Positions 21,412 to 29,769 of a stretch of 41,106 nt of DNA are shown piece after piece. The DNA lies in IMG/VR virus record IMGVR_UViG_3300025921_000043, positions 1 through 41,106 of that record; one strand, written 5' to 3'. Each line of letters begins with the position of its first letter. The first letter of the stretch is position 1. The notes under the pieces were generated by a model. That model made no database searches. It saw only the letters and a list, made by a program, of their open reading frames with translations, and was not told where the DNA came from. The position numbers and the translations under genes are program-made. The stretch is from a virus.

Positions 21412-21849
21412 ATGAAGCGACTCCTCACCCTCACCTGCACCCTCGCCACGCTCGCCGCGCTCTCGATCGCCGCGCCCGCCATCGCCTCAGCCGCATCATG
21501 CTCGCCGAGTGCGGCGGGCGGCGAGAAAGCGCCAGCCCTGTCCGGCCCCGGCATCGCCGAATCCGCGCTGGGCGGGTATAGCTGCACCGTCGCGTGGCGC
21601 GCCCTCGTCACCCCCCAATACGAGGTGAGTGGTGTGTGGCACACCGCGACCGAAGTCGCCCCCCGCGTCCACGGCGACTACGCCGCGGGCAGCGGCCATA
21701 ACTGGCTCGACGGCGAGTGGGATCCCACCGCCACCGCCGACACGCCCGCCTGCTCCGTCAGGTGGCGGCTGAACGTCGACTTCGTGAACACCGCGACCGG
21801 CTCGAACTTTCAGAGCACGGTGTCTGCGCTGCTCGCCGCGACCTGTTGA
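21412..21849 (+). CDS. secreted hypothetical protein
   Basis: A 145-residue protein with a signal peptide (MKRLLTLTCTLATLAALSIA, then APAIASAAS). Four Cys remain in the mature part (SCSP, SCTV, ACSV and the C-terminal Cys). ATG 21412 directly follows GAAGGGACACC, a variant of the recurring leader motif. Its composition and Cys spacing resemble the secreted protein at 20090 in style, though not clearly in sequence. It ends the cargo set, just before a strong hairpin. Confidence 0.6.
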   Translation: MKRLLTLTCTLATLAALSIAAPAIASAASCSPSAAGGEKAPALSGPGIAESALGGYSCTVAWRALVTPQYEVSGVWHTATEVAPRVHGDYAAGSGHNWLDGEWDPTATADTPACSVRWRLNVDFVNTATGSNFQSTVSALLAATC

Positions 21850-21854
21850 AAGGT

Positions 21855-21887
21855 TGCCCCGCCGCCCTGTCGGGTGGCGGCGGGGCA
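21855..21887 (+). terminator. 12-bp stem-loop closing the cargo set
   Basis: TGCCCCGCCGCC (21855-21866) pairs perfectly with GGCGGCGGGGCA (21876-21887) with a 9-base loop. It lacks a T-run but is the longest perfect stem seen. It separates the secreted-protein genes from the tail chaperone genes; some read-through must occur, or a promoter must lie nearby, to express the latter. Confidence 0.65.
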
Positions 21888-21922
21888 GCACTACCCGACA
21901 CCCGACCATGAATGGAGACCCG

Positions 21923-22453
21923 ATGAACAACGACACAGATCAGCCTCTCAGCCCGGACACCCCCGACGAGGCGTCGGACACCACCGATGGCGTCGTGACG
22001 GACGTACGCGGCTCCCACATCGCCCTCGACGCGATCCCCGCGCAGCCGGACGATGCGGATCGACCGCTCGGCCCGAGCCCGATCCAGGATCGCACCCTCA
22101 GCATCGACGACGTCTTCAAGGCGTCGGACGTGCGGGAGGAGGAGTTGGAGGTCGCAGAGTGGGGCGGCAAGATCCGCATCCGCAGCCTGGGCCTCGACTC
22201 GATGCGCCGCGTCAACAGCCAGAGCATCCAGCCCGACGGCACGACTGACCTCCTCGAAGCGATGGTGTGGATGGTCATCGAAGGGTGCGTCGACCCCGCC
22301 TTCGGCCCCGAACACCGCAAGGCTTTGGGCGAGAAGGGGCTGGACGTCCTGTCCAAGATCAGTGATGCGGTCACCGCCCTGTCGGGCATGGGCGAGGAGG
22401 CCATCTCCAACGCGGAGATGAGCTTTCGAGCTGCATCCGAATCTGGCGTTTGA
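21923..22453 (+). CDS. tail assembly chaperone, unshifted form (gpG-like)
   Basis: A 176-residue protein from ATG 21923, preceded by TGGAGA; an ATG at 21908 in frame is less well placed. An acidic, disordered N-terminus (about 65 residues) precedes the conserved part: WGGKIRIRSLGLDSMRRVNS, TDLLEAMVWMVIEGCVDPAF. Position just before the tape measure and the overlapping +1 reading frame identify it as the gpG-like chaperone that coats the tape measure during tail assembly. Confidence 0.75.
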   Translation: MNNDTDQPLSPDTPDEASDTTDGVVTDVRGSHIALDAIPAQPDDADRPLGPSPIQDRTLSIDDVFKASDVREEELEVAEWGGKIRIRSLGLDSMRRVNSQSIQPDGTTDLLEAMVWMVIEGCVDPAFGPEHRKALGEKGLDVLSKISDAVTALSGMGEEAISNAEMSFRAASESGV

Positions 22454-22574
22454 CCACGTCCTCGCCCGCGACCTCAAAATGACCGTCAGAGAGTTGGGGC
22501 AGCGGATGACGGCGGGCGAGTACCTGCGGTGGAAAGCGTTCTATGCGTGGGAGGCGAAGCAGCACGCCGAATAG
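22422..22574 (+). CDS. tail chaperone frameshift extension (gpT-like part)
   Basis: The +1 frame opens after a TGA at 22419-22421 and ends at TAG 22572-22574. Conserved-looking coding starts before any ATG: FELHPNLAFDHVLARDLKMT, VRELGQRMTAGEYLRWKAF. The best slip site is TTT-C at 22424-22427, with a rare CGA codon waiting in the A site. Phe tRNA (GAA) would move from UUU to its better match UUC. The fused product would be about 216 residues, ending KQHAE. Independent initiation at the internal ATG (22480) would lose the N-terminal half of this domain, so frameshifting is favoured. Confidence 0.65.
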   Translation, partial: AFELHPNLAFDHVLARDLKMTVRELGQRMTAGEYLRWKAFYAWEAKQHAE

Positions 22575-22577
22575 GCC

Positions 22578-22602
22578 CGCCCCTCGCCCGCCCGCGTCCG
22601 AC
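22578..22602 (+). promoter_or_regulatory. late-type promoter motif (copy 5, degenerate) before the tape measure
   Basis: A TAGGCCCGCCC block replaces TAGGCCTACCC; CGCC (22578-22581), 15 bases, TCCGAC (22597-22602). The tape measure ATG is 8 bases further on, the same spacing as other leaderless copies. The upstream half is a weak match, so confidence rests on the second half and the spacing. Confidence 0.45.
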
Positions 22603-22610
22603 TAGCCGCC

Positions 22611-25600
22611 ATGCCCGAATACGAAGTCGGCAGTCTCTACGCCCTGATCGGCGTTGATAACAAGCCGTTCATGGCCGGCATGGCGCAGAGCCAGGCGGCG
22701 ATGGACGCGACGGCGAAGAAGATGTCGGCGACGGCCGCGAAGACGCAGAAAGCGACCGACCTCAGCATGAAAAAGGTCGCGAAGGGCATGACCCGCGTCG
22801 GCGCGTCGATGTCGAAGTGGGTCACCCTCCCCGTCCTCGCCGCCGGAGTCGCCAGCGCGAAGTTCGCGGTGGACTTCCAGAAGCAGATGGAGATGGTCAG
22901 GACGCAGGCCGGCGCGTCTCAGGCCGAAGTCGACCGGATGAGCAAGGCCGTCCTCCGCCTCGCCGCGTCGGGGAAGGTGTCGCAGGGGCCGGACGAACTC
23001 GCCAAGGGCCTCTTCCACCTCGAATCGGTCGGGTTGCGGGGCGCGCAGGCGTTAGACGCTTTGCACGTCGCGGCGGACGGCGCCGCCGTCGGCGGGTCGA
23101 ACCTCGAAGACACCGCCTCCGCTTTGGCCGGCGTCATCATCACCGGCATCAAGGGTACCCAGGATTACTCGAAGGCGATGGGGATCCTGAACGCCACCGT
23201 CGGCGCCGGCAACATGCGGATGCAAGACCTCGTCGACGCCCTCAAGAGCGGTATCGCGCCCGTCGCGAAGACGGCCGGCATGAACCTCCGATCACTCGCC
23301 GCGGGGTTGGCGATGATGACCGACGAGGGCGTCCCCGCCGGCACCGCCGCGAACAGGTTGCGGACGGCGATCTTCATGATGACGAACCCGACGAAGAAGG
23401 CGCAGGGCGTCCTCAAAGACCTCGGCCTTACCACAACGAGCTTGGGCCATGACTTGCGCCAGCCGGACGGGCTCATGGTCGCGATGGAGGACTTGCAGAA
23501 GCACCTCCAGAAGATCCAAGACCCCACCAAGCGCCTCGCCGCGCTCGGCGAGATGTTCGGCGGCTCTCGGTCGGCCGGCACGATCGCGATGCTCCTCAAC
23601 AACCTGTCCCGGTTGGGGATGAAGTATGACCAGATCGGCCGCACCGCCGGCAACTTCAACAAGGACGTCTTGAAGACGCAGGAGACGGCGTCGTTCAAGC
23701 TGAAGGCGGCGTGGAGCCAGTTGCAGGCGGCGATGGTGAAGGTGGGAGCCGTCGTCGTCCCCATCTTCGCCAGCATCGCCCAGAAGGTCGCGTCGGCCGC
23801 CGCCGCGTTCTCGAACCTGTCCAGCGGCGTCCAGGGCACGATCCTCGTCATCGCGGGCGTCGCCGCCGCCGCAGGCCCCGTCGTGTTCGTGATCGGGAGC
23901 CTCATCAAGCTCTACCAAGGACTCGCCGCCGCCGCGGGCTTCGCCGGCAGGGCGATGGGCCTCGCGAACGCGGAAGGCGTGGGCGGCGCGGCGAAGCTCG
24001 GCCCGATCGCAGCCATGAGCGGCGAGACGGCGGCGGCGGGGGAGACGGCGGCGGAAGGCACGGCCCTCGGTGGCGTCTCGGCGGCGGGCGTGTCGGCTAC
24101 GGGCGTGATGCTCGCCCTCGCGCCCGCCGTGGCGGCAGTGGGCGCAGCGATGTACCTGAACAGCCATGTCGCCGACGTCCTCTCCGGCGCATACCAGCGC
24201 GCGCAGGGAGCCGTAGCCGGCCTCTCCGTCAGCGAGGGCCACCTGAAGGATGCGCAGAACCAGGCGACCGTCGCGAGCCACCAGAACACGGCGGCGCAGC
24301 ACGGCGTCGAAGCGGCGCAGCACCAGGTGAACAAACTCGTGAAGGATGGGCAGAAGGGGACGCTCGTCTACAAGCAGGCCGTCGACCAACTCAACGCGGC
24401 GCAGGACACGGCGCGGACGGCGTCGGCGAACAACGCGCTTGCCCAGGCGAACCTGAAGCGGCAGACGGCTGCGACGGCGCGCGAGGTGAAGGCGTCGAAG
24501 GACGCATTTGACCGGCTGACCGAGGCGACGAAGAAGCACCTCCAGAGCGTGAAGACCCTCAACGCTGCCAACCAGACGGGTGACACGATCAGCCGCGCCA
24601 GCGAGCGCCAGTCGGCGTCGAACACCGCCGTCATCCAGAACTATGCGTCGAAGATGGACACGCTGTCGCAGGCGTACACCACGTCGGCGCAGAATCTCAG
24701 AGCGTCGAACCCGATTCTGGCTGCGAACAAGGCGCACATGGCGCAGGTCGCGGCGGCGGCGGCGAACGTCGCCAGGCAGATCAACGCGATCCCGACGATG
24801 AAACAGATCAACCTCGACATCCTCATCAACACGGAGGGGAACGCTGCGATCATCGGCGGCGGCCCGCACGGCACCGCCGGCAACCCGCACGGCGGACACG
24901 GCGGCGGTGGAGGCGGCGGTGGTGGGAAGCAGTCGCCGACGTTCATGCGGCCGACCTCCGTCGGCGCGACGGGAGCCGCGATCGTCGCGAACGTCGTCGC
25001 GAACGCCCGCGCAGCGGCTCCCTCTGGGGCGGCGGCGTTCGACCGGATCATCGCCTACATCATGGCGAAGATGCGCAAGGCCGTCGGCAAGTATGGCCCG
25101 CAGACGGTGCAGGAGTTCCGCAACCTGGGCCGCCAGATCACGGATGCGTTCGACGCTCAGACGGCGAAGATGCAAGCCGCGCTCGACAAGCAGTTGAACG
25201 GCATGACGGCCGCCGGCAAGGAGTTGCAGGCTCTCCAGGCGGCGCATGACGAGGCGGCGCGCCAGCAGGCAATCACCGACGCGCGGTCAGCCCTCGCGCT
25301 CGCGCAAGCCCAAGGGGATCCGGCGGCGATCCTCGCCGCGCAGCAGCAACTCGACGACGCCCTCTACGCCGAACAGGTCGCCACCCTCGAAAAGCTCGAC
25401 GCGGCCGAGCAGAAAGCCCGCGCGAAGAAGGTCGCCGCCGAGAAGGCGGCTCTCGCGAAGCAGCGCGCCGAGCTGAAGCGGCACATCGAGAAGGTGCTCG
25501 CGATGCTGAACCGCGCCGAGCAGCACCACGCCTCCAAGAAGCGCATCAAGGCGTTGGAGACGCTCCTTCACAAGCTCCTCAACGAGTCTGGCGGCGGCGG

Positions 25601-25796
25601 AGGCAAGAGCGGCGGCGGCGGCAAGAAGGCGCACGTCGCTACTGGCGGCGGGATCGTCCTGGAGAAGGGCGCGATCGAGAAGGGCGCGATCATCGCCGTC
25701 GGTAAGAACAACCGCGAGTTGCAGGACTTGATCGCGGGCGCGCTCCTCGCGGCGGCGAAGCGGAACCCGCAGGTCGTCGGCGGCATCGTCACCTAG
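22611..25796 (+). CDS. tail tape measure protein
   Basis: A 1061-residue protein, the longest in the window. It has an N-terminal region with repeated helical Ala/Lys-rich sequence, the TP901/PhageMin_Tail core at about residues 60-330 (FAVDFQKQMEMVRTQAGASQ, VRLAASGKVSQGPDELAKGL-like segment, MFGGSRSAGTIAMLL), hydrophobic segments near 400-440 and 490-510, then long coiled coils. Two Gly-rich linkers (about 765 and 995) divide the C-terminal part. It sets tail length and takes part in DNA entry; at roughly 1.5 angstrom per residue the tail should be near 150-160 nm, an inference from the general rule. Confidence 0.92.
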   Translation: MPEYEVGSLYALIGVDNKPFMAGMAQSQAAMDATAKKMSATAAKTQKATDLSMKKVAKGMTRVGASMSKWVTLPVLAAGVASAKFAVDFQKQMEMVRTQAGASQAEVDRMSKAVLRLAASGKVSQGPDELAKGLFHLESVGLRGAQALDALHVAADGAAVGGSNLEDTASALAGVIITGIKGTQDYSKAMGILNATVGAGNMRMQDLVDALKSGIAPVAKTAGMNLRSLAAGLAMMTDEGVPAGTAANRLRTAIFMMTNPTKKAQGVLKDLGLTTTSLGHDLRQPDGLMVAMEDLQKHLQKIQDPTKRLAALGEMFGGSRSAGTIAMLLNNLSRLGMKYDQIGRTAGNFNKDVLKTQETASFKLKAAWSQLQAAMVKVGAVVVPIFASIAQKVASAAAAFSNLSSGVQGTILVIAGVAAAAGPVVFVIGSLIKLYQGLAAAAGFAGRAMGLANAEGVGGAAKLGPIAAMSGETAAAGETAAEGTALGGVSAAGVSATGVMLALAPAVAAVGAAMYLNSHVADVLSGAYQRAQGAVAGLSVSEGHLKDAQNQATVASHQNTAAQHGVEAAQHQVNKLVKDGQKGTLVYKQAVDQLNAAQDTARTASANNALAQANLKRQTAATAREVKASKDAFDRLTEATKKHLQSVKTLNAANQTGDTISRASERQSASNTAVIQNYASKMDTLSQAYTTSAQNLRASNPILAANKAHMAQVAAAAANVARQINAIPTMKQINLDILINTEGNAAIIGGGPHGTAGNPHGGHGGGGGGGGGKQSPTFMRPTSVGATGAAIVANVVANARAAAPSGAAAFDRIIAYIMAKMRKAVGKYGPQTVQEFRNLGRQITDAFDAQTAKMQAALDKQLNGMTAAGKELQALQAAHDEAARQQAITDARSALALAQAQGDPAAILAAQQQLDDALYAEQVATLEKLDAAEQKARAKKVAAEKAALAKQRAELKRHIEKVLAMLNRAEQHHASKKRIKALETLLHKLLNESGGGGGKSGGGGKKAHVATGGGIVLEKGAIEKGAIIAVGKNNRELQDLIAGALLAAAKRNPQVVGGIVT

Positions 25797-25803
25797 CTAG
25801 GCC

Positions 25804-25828
25804 TACCCGGCGGCTTCCACGTTCCGAC
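25804..25828 (+). promoter_or_regulatory. late-type promoter motif (copy 6), leaderless start
   Basis: TAGGCCTACCC with TACC (25804-25807), 15 bases, TCCGAC (25823-25828). The next GTG is 8 bases after the motif. CCACG/CGTGG flank TTCCGA and could pair, but similar pairing is only partial in other copies. Confidence 0.6.
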
Positions 25829-25836
25829 GTGGGGGC

Positions 25837-26811
25837 GTGGCATCGAACATCACGATCCCCGCTACCGGCACGGGCGACGCGACGCCGAAGGTAGCCACCG
25901 ACCAACTCGGAACCGGTGAGCACGCCCAGTACGTGAAGCTCATGGACGGCACCGTCGGCGGCACGTCGAAGGCAGCCGTCGACGCGCACGGGTTGAACGT
26001 GTCGATGGTCGCCAGCGCCCAGGCCGACGGCCACTCCGCGTCTATCGGGTCGACGACGGACGCCGCCGCGACCACTACGGGATCGGTGATCGCCCAGCTC
26101 CGGCGGATCGCGAACCTCCTCGCCGGCACCATCGGCATCTCGGGGACGGTCACCGCGAACGCCGGCACGGGTACGCTCGCCACGTCGAACGCCGCCTCGT
26201 CTCAGGCGGATGGCCATTCGGCGTCGATCGGCGCGACGACGGACGCGGCGGCGACGACGACGGGCAGCGTCATCGCGCAACTCCGCCGCGTAGCGAACCT
26301 CCTCGCCGGGACGCTCACAGTGTCCGCGGCGAGCCTCCCGCTCCCCTCGGGCGCGGCGACGGCGGCGAAGCAGCCCGCGCTCGGCACCGCCGGCACTCCC
26401 AGCACCGACGTCCTTACCGTGCAGGGCGCGTCGAGCGGTACGGCGCTCGCGACGACGCAGACGCCGAGCACGAGCGGCGGCTACCTCATCAACCGCCTCC
26501 TCGCCGCCGCCTCCACCAACGCGACGTCGGTGAAGGCGAGCGCCGGCCAGGTCTACGGCTTCTACCTCTATAACAGCGCCGCCTATACCGTCTTCCTGAA
26601 GCTCTACAACAAGGCGTCAGCGCCGACGGTGGGCACGGACACGCCGGTCATGACGATCCCCGTCCCGGCCGGCGGCGGCGCGGTCGCAGACTTCGACGGC
26701 GGCATCGCATTCGGCACGGGCATCGCGTTCGCGGTCACGAAACTCATCGCCGACACCGATACGACCGTCGTCGCCGCGAACGACCTGGCCGTCAACCTAC
26801 TTTACAAGTAG
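25837..26811 (+). CDS. repeat-containing virion protein (tail or fibre-associated)
   Basis: A 324-residue protein from GTG 25837, low in Cys and rich in Ala, Thr, Gly and Ser. A 37-residue block (residues 62-98) is repeated at 123-159 with 35 identical residues. The C-terminal part (VYGFYLYNSAAYTVFLKLYN, VTKLIADTD) looks like a beta-sandwich. Its place after the tape measure and its composition suit a distal tail or adhesin-like structural protein; the usual distal-tail family motifs are not obvious. Confidence 0.65.
   Translation: MASNITIPATGTGDATPKVATDQLGTGEHAQYVKLMDGTVGGTSKAAVDAHGLNVSMVASAQADGHSASIGSTTDAAATTTGSVIAQLRRIANLLAGTIGISGTVTANAGTGTLATSNAASSQADGHSASIGATTDAAATTTGSVIAQLRRVANLLAGTLTVSAASLPLPSGAATAAKQPALGTAGTPSTDVLTVQGASSGTALATTQTPSTSGGYLINRLLAAASTNATSVKASAGQVYGFYLYNSAAYTVFLKLYNKASAPTVGTDTPVMTIPVPAGGGAVADFDGGIAFGTGIAFAVTKLIADTDTTVVAANDLAVNLLYK
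26020..26313 (+). repeat. internal 37-codon duplication within the tail protein
   Basis: Codons at 26020-26130 and 26203-26313 encode nearly the same peptide (QADGHSASIG to NLLAGT; two substitutions), yet many third positions differ. The protein repeat has been kept by selection while the DNA drifted, which argues for a functional structural module rather than a recent copying error. Confidence 0.8.
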
Positions 26812-26817
26812 GCCGGC

Positions 26818-27540
26818 GTGGCTGTGACGCCCGTCAAGATCGGTGGGGCCGGGTCGACCACGTCGGCGCAGACGAGCATCGTCGCCGCCCTCACAGCTGG
26901 CGCATCGGTGGGCGACCTTGTCGTGTTCATCGCTTCGATCGGCACGGCGAAGCAGGGCACCGTCCCGACCGACACGAAGGGCAACACGTGGCACCTCATC
27001 GCCCAGCCGCAGAGCGGAGTCGCCGCCGTCTGCAACATGTGGTACAGCGTCCTCACGGCCGCGTTGACCACGAGCGACACGATCACGACGACGTGGACGG
27101 GCAGCGTCGCGCGCAGGGCGTGGACGGTGCTGAAATGCTCGGGCCTCACTAGCACTCCGCTCGACCTTAGCGGCACCGCTAACGCGGCTACCGCGACGAG
27201 CCTCAGCCTCACCACCGGCTCGGCGATCAGCCAAGCCGACGAACTCATCCTCGCGGCATACGGCTGGGACGAGACGGCCTTGACGACGAACGCGGTCATG
27301 TCGGCCGACACGGGTTACACCGTGATCGACCAGGAGTTGGCGGGTGGGGGTGGGACGAACCAGATCGGCGTCGGTGTCGAGTGGCAGGAGACGGCCGCGG
27401 TCGCGACGGTCACGGCGTCGCCGACGATGAACGAGGCTTGCGCGGGCCTGGCTGGGGTGATCGCGACGTTCCTCGTGGCCGGCGGCGGCGGGGGTGGCGC
27501 GACGCCGCATCCGCTGCTCCTCGTCGGCGTCGGAGGCTAA
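26818..27540 (+). CDS. beta-sandwich tail protein, unknown family
   Basis: A 240-residue protein from GTG 26818. Repeated strand patterns (GDLVVFIASIGTAKQ, NTWHLIAQPQSG, WTVLKCSGL, DELILAAYGWDE) and a Gly-rich C-terminus suggest a jelly-roll or similar sandwich. The first 200 residues of the next gene product have the same order of elements (GDTLFLVCATRG, SWDIYTKKHA, VAMLLGVPGL). It is probably a surface-exposed tail protein with a role in adsorption; this is inference. Confidence 0.6.
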   Translation: MAVTPVKIGGAGSTTSAQTSIVAALTAGASVGDLVVFIASIGTAKQGTVPTDTKGNTWHLIAQPQSGVAAVCNMWYSVLTAALTTSDTITTTWTGSVARRAWTVLKCSGLTSTPLDLSGTANAATATSLSLTTGSAISQADELILAAYGWDETALTTNAVMSADTGYTVIDQELAGGGGTNQIGVGVEWQETAAVATVTASPTMNEACAGLAGVIATFLVAGGGGGGATPHPLLLVGVGG

Positions 27541-27543
27541 CCC

Positions 27544-29733
27544 GTGAGTCTCCTCACCCTCCTCGCGCCCGCCGGAACCGGCGGTGGTGGCGGCGGCGGG
27601 ATCGGCACGCCCTACAACGCCAGCGCGCCGTTGGCGAACGTGAGCAACGGCAACACGTTCACCATCACCACGACGGTCACCGTCCCGCAGGGCGACACGC
27701 TCTTCCTCGTCTGCGCCACCCGCGGCACCAACCCGGCAGTCGTCGCCAGCATCCTCGGGGCGTCCGGCTCGTGGGACATCTACACGAAGAAGCACGCGAC
27801 GAGCTCGCTCGGCTCGTCGATCTGCCGGCTCGTCGCCGGGGCCGGCGGCATCCCATCGGGGACTGTGCTGTCGGTGACGTTGGATGCGGTGACGATCCGG
27901 AAGGTCGCGATGCTGCTCGGCGTCCCCGGCCTCCTGAACGCGACGGCGGACGTGTCGATCGGAGCGAGCGGCGGCGCCGGCACACCCGACACCGGGAGCT
28001 CGGCCTCCACGTCGCAGGCAGTCGAGTTCGCCGTCGCGTGCTTCTCCAAAGTCGCCGCCACCGCCGGAGAATCGGGCTCGCCCGACACTGTGCATGGCAC
28101 CTACACCGAGTTCCTCGACCAGGTAGCCGGCGCGGCGACCTATGGCTATGGGTATGCCGAGTGGCAGATCCTCGCCGCGACCGGCTTCCAAGAAGCCACC
28201 TTCACGCCCAGCGACCTGACCAACAACTGGGTCGGCCTCTTGCTCTGCTTCAAGGGCGTGACCGGGTCGCCGCCCGCGAACACCGTCCTCCCCGTCCTTT
28301 CGGGCACGCCAGCGGTGGGCAACACGCTCTCCGCGTCGCAGGGGTCATGGTCGAACTCGCCCACCTCGTATGCCTACCAGTGGCAACGCTCGGCGACGGG
28401 CGTCGGATCGTGGGCGGATATCGCGAGCGCGACCGCACCCTCGTATACGTGCAACGCGATCGACGCCAACAACTTCTTGCGCTGCACCGTCACCGCTTCC
28501 AACGCCGCCGGCCAGACGGCGGCTTCTTCTCTCGCGACTGTGAGGTTGCCCGTGCCCCCGACCACCAGCTACCCCAGCCTGATCGTCGAGTGGTCGCCGA
28601 CGACGAATCCCGGCGCGACGCCCGTCTGGGTCGACATCACGAGCCTCTGCCGCTCGATCTCGACGCAGCGCGGCCGGCAGGACGAAACCGGGTCGGTGCA
28701 GGGCGCAACGATGACGCTCATCCTCGACAACTCGTCGGGCGCCTTCGACCCGCTCTTCTCGTCAGGCCCGAACTTCGGCAACGTTCTCCCCATCCGCCAG
28801 GCCAGGGTCAGAGCCGTCTACAACGCCGTCACCTACCCCGTCTGGCGAGGGTATATGCAGGCGATCAACCCGCAGTGGCCCGACCTCACCAAGAACGACC
28901 AGGTGGAGGTCGACTGCGTCGACGCGTTCGAGGCTCTCAACTTGGCGGCGATCGACGGTCTCAACACCGTCCTCGAAGACTCAGGCTCTCGCGTGGCGAC
29001 GGTGCTCGGCTTCGTCGGCTACACCGGAGCCACCTCGCTCGAAACGGGCATCTCGCAGATCATCGGCGACTTCATGCAAGGCTCGGCCCTCAGCCACCTC
29101 CAGGATGTGGAGACGACCGAAAACGGGATGCTCTTCGTCAGCCGCGACGGGACGCTCGCGTTCCAGAACCGTCAGCATCGCATCCTCCACGAACAGACGA
29201 GCCAGGGCGTGATCGGAGACGGCGGCGGCAGCGAAGTCGGGTACAGCAGCACCGACCCGGCCTACGACACCGCCTTCATCTTCAACGACGTCACCGCGAC
29301 GACGAAGGACGGCATCCCCGCCAACAGCTCAGACGCGACGAGCCAACTCCAGTATTGGAAGCGGAGCCTCCCCCGCAGCCTTCTCATCGCCGGGGTCGAC
29401 GAAGCCCAGTCGTGCGCCGATTATCTGCGCAGCCGGTATGCCCAGCCCGTGCTCCGCTTCCCGACGATCACGATCAACCCCGCCGCCCAACCCACGATCG
29501 CATGGCCCTTGATCCTCGGCCTTGAGTTGTCGAATCGGGTAACGGTGAAGCGTCGCCCGCCGCACGGCGGCACCATCTCGGTCGACTGCTACCTGGAGGG
29601 CGTCGGCCACACCATCACCCCCCAAGGCTGGCAGGTCACGCTCAACCTCTCGCCCGCATCGAACCAGGCGGTGTGGGTGCTCGGAGACTCGGTGAACGGC
29701 GTCCTGGGGTCGACGACGGTGCCGGGGTACTAG
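27544..29733 (+). CDS. large minor tail protein with Ig-like domain
   Basis: A 729-residue protein from GTG 27544. Residues 10-240 form a beta-sandwich related to the preceding gene product; 245-340 an Ig-like domain (PAVGNTLSASQGSWSNSPTS, YAYQWQRS, LRCTVTASNAAG); the rest (WVDITSLCRSISTQRGRQDE, LILDNSSGAFDPLF, WRGYMQAINPQWP) matches the baseplate/minor tail proteins of actinophages that start with a D-I-x-x-x-V/C hub motif. The order suggests a hub with fused host-binding modules at the N-terminus, which is an uncommon arrangement. Confidence 0.75.
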   Translation: MSLLTLLAPAGTGGGGGGGIGTPYNASAPLANVSNGNTFTITTTVTVPQGDTLFLVCATRGTNPAVVASILGASGSWDIYTKKHATSSLGSSICRLVAGAGGIPSGTVLSVTLDAVTIRKVAMLLGVPGLLNATADVSIGASGGAGTPDTGSSASTSQAVEFAVACFSKVAATAGESGSPDTVHGTYTEFLDQVAGAATYGYGYAEWQILAATGFQEATFTPSDLTNNWVGLLLCFKGVTGSPPANTVLPVLSGTPAVGNTLSASQGSWSNSPTSYAYQWQRSATGVGSWADIASATAPSYTCNAIDANNFLRCTVTASNAAGQTAASSLATVRLPVPPTTSYPSLIVEWSPTTNPGATPVWVDITSLCRSISTQRGRQDETGSVQGATMTLILDNSSGAFDPLFSSGPNFGNVLPIRQARVRAVYNAVTYPVWRGYMQAINPQWPDLTKNDQVEVDCVDAFEALNLAAIDGLNTVLEDSGSRVATVLGFVGYTGATSLETGISQIIGDFMQGSALSHLQDVETTENGMLFVSRDGTLAFQNRQHRILHEQTSQGVIGDGGGSEVGYSSTDPAYDTAFIFNDVTATTKDGIPANSSDATSQLQYWKRSLPRSLLIAGVDEAQSCADYLRSRYAQPVLRFPTITINPAAQPTIAWPLILGLELSNRVTVKRRPPHGGTISVDCYLEGVGHTITPQGWQVTLNLSPASNQAVWVLGDSVNGVLGSTTVPGY

Positions 29734-29736
29734 GCC

Positions 29737-29761
29737 TACCCGCACAGCGTCGTGTGCCGAC
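29737..29761 (+). promoter_or_regulatory. late-type promoter motif (copy 7), leaderless start
   Basis: TAGGCCTACCC with TACC (29737-29740), 15 bases, GCCGAC (29756-29761); the GTG at 29770 is 8 bases downstream. This spacing moves the next gene's start from 29752, which lies inside the motif, to 29770. Confidence 0.6.
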
Positions 29762-29769
29762 TGGTGGGC

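Noticed and set aside
22448-22456. GTT-TGA-C as an RF2-like +1 frameshift site for the tail chaperone
   Set aside because: Possible, but slipping from GUU to UUU gives poor pairing for Val-tRNA; TTT-C at 22424-22427 is the better candidate. Kept only as an alternative.
25814-25833. CCACG-TTCCGA-CGTGG hairpin as the conserved feature of the late motif
   Set aside because: The arms pair in some copies (13540s, 25820s, 31480s) but not in those at 6507, 16053 or 22578; the TACC and CCGAC blocks and their spacing are what all copies share.
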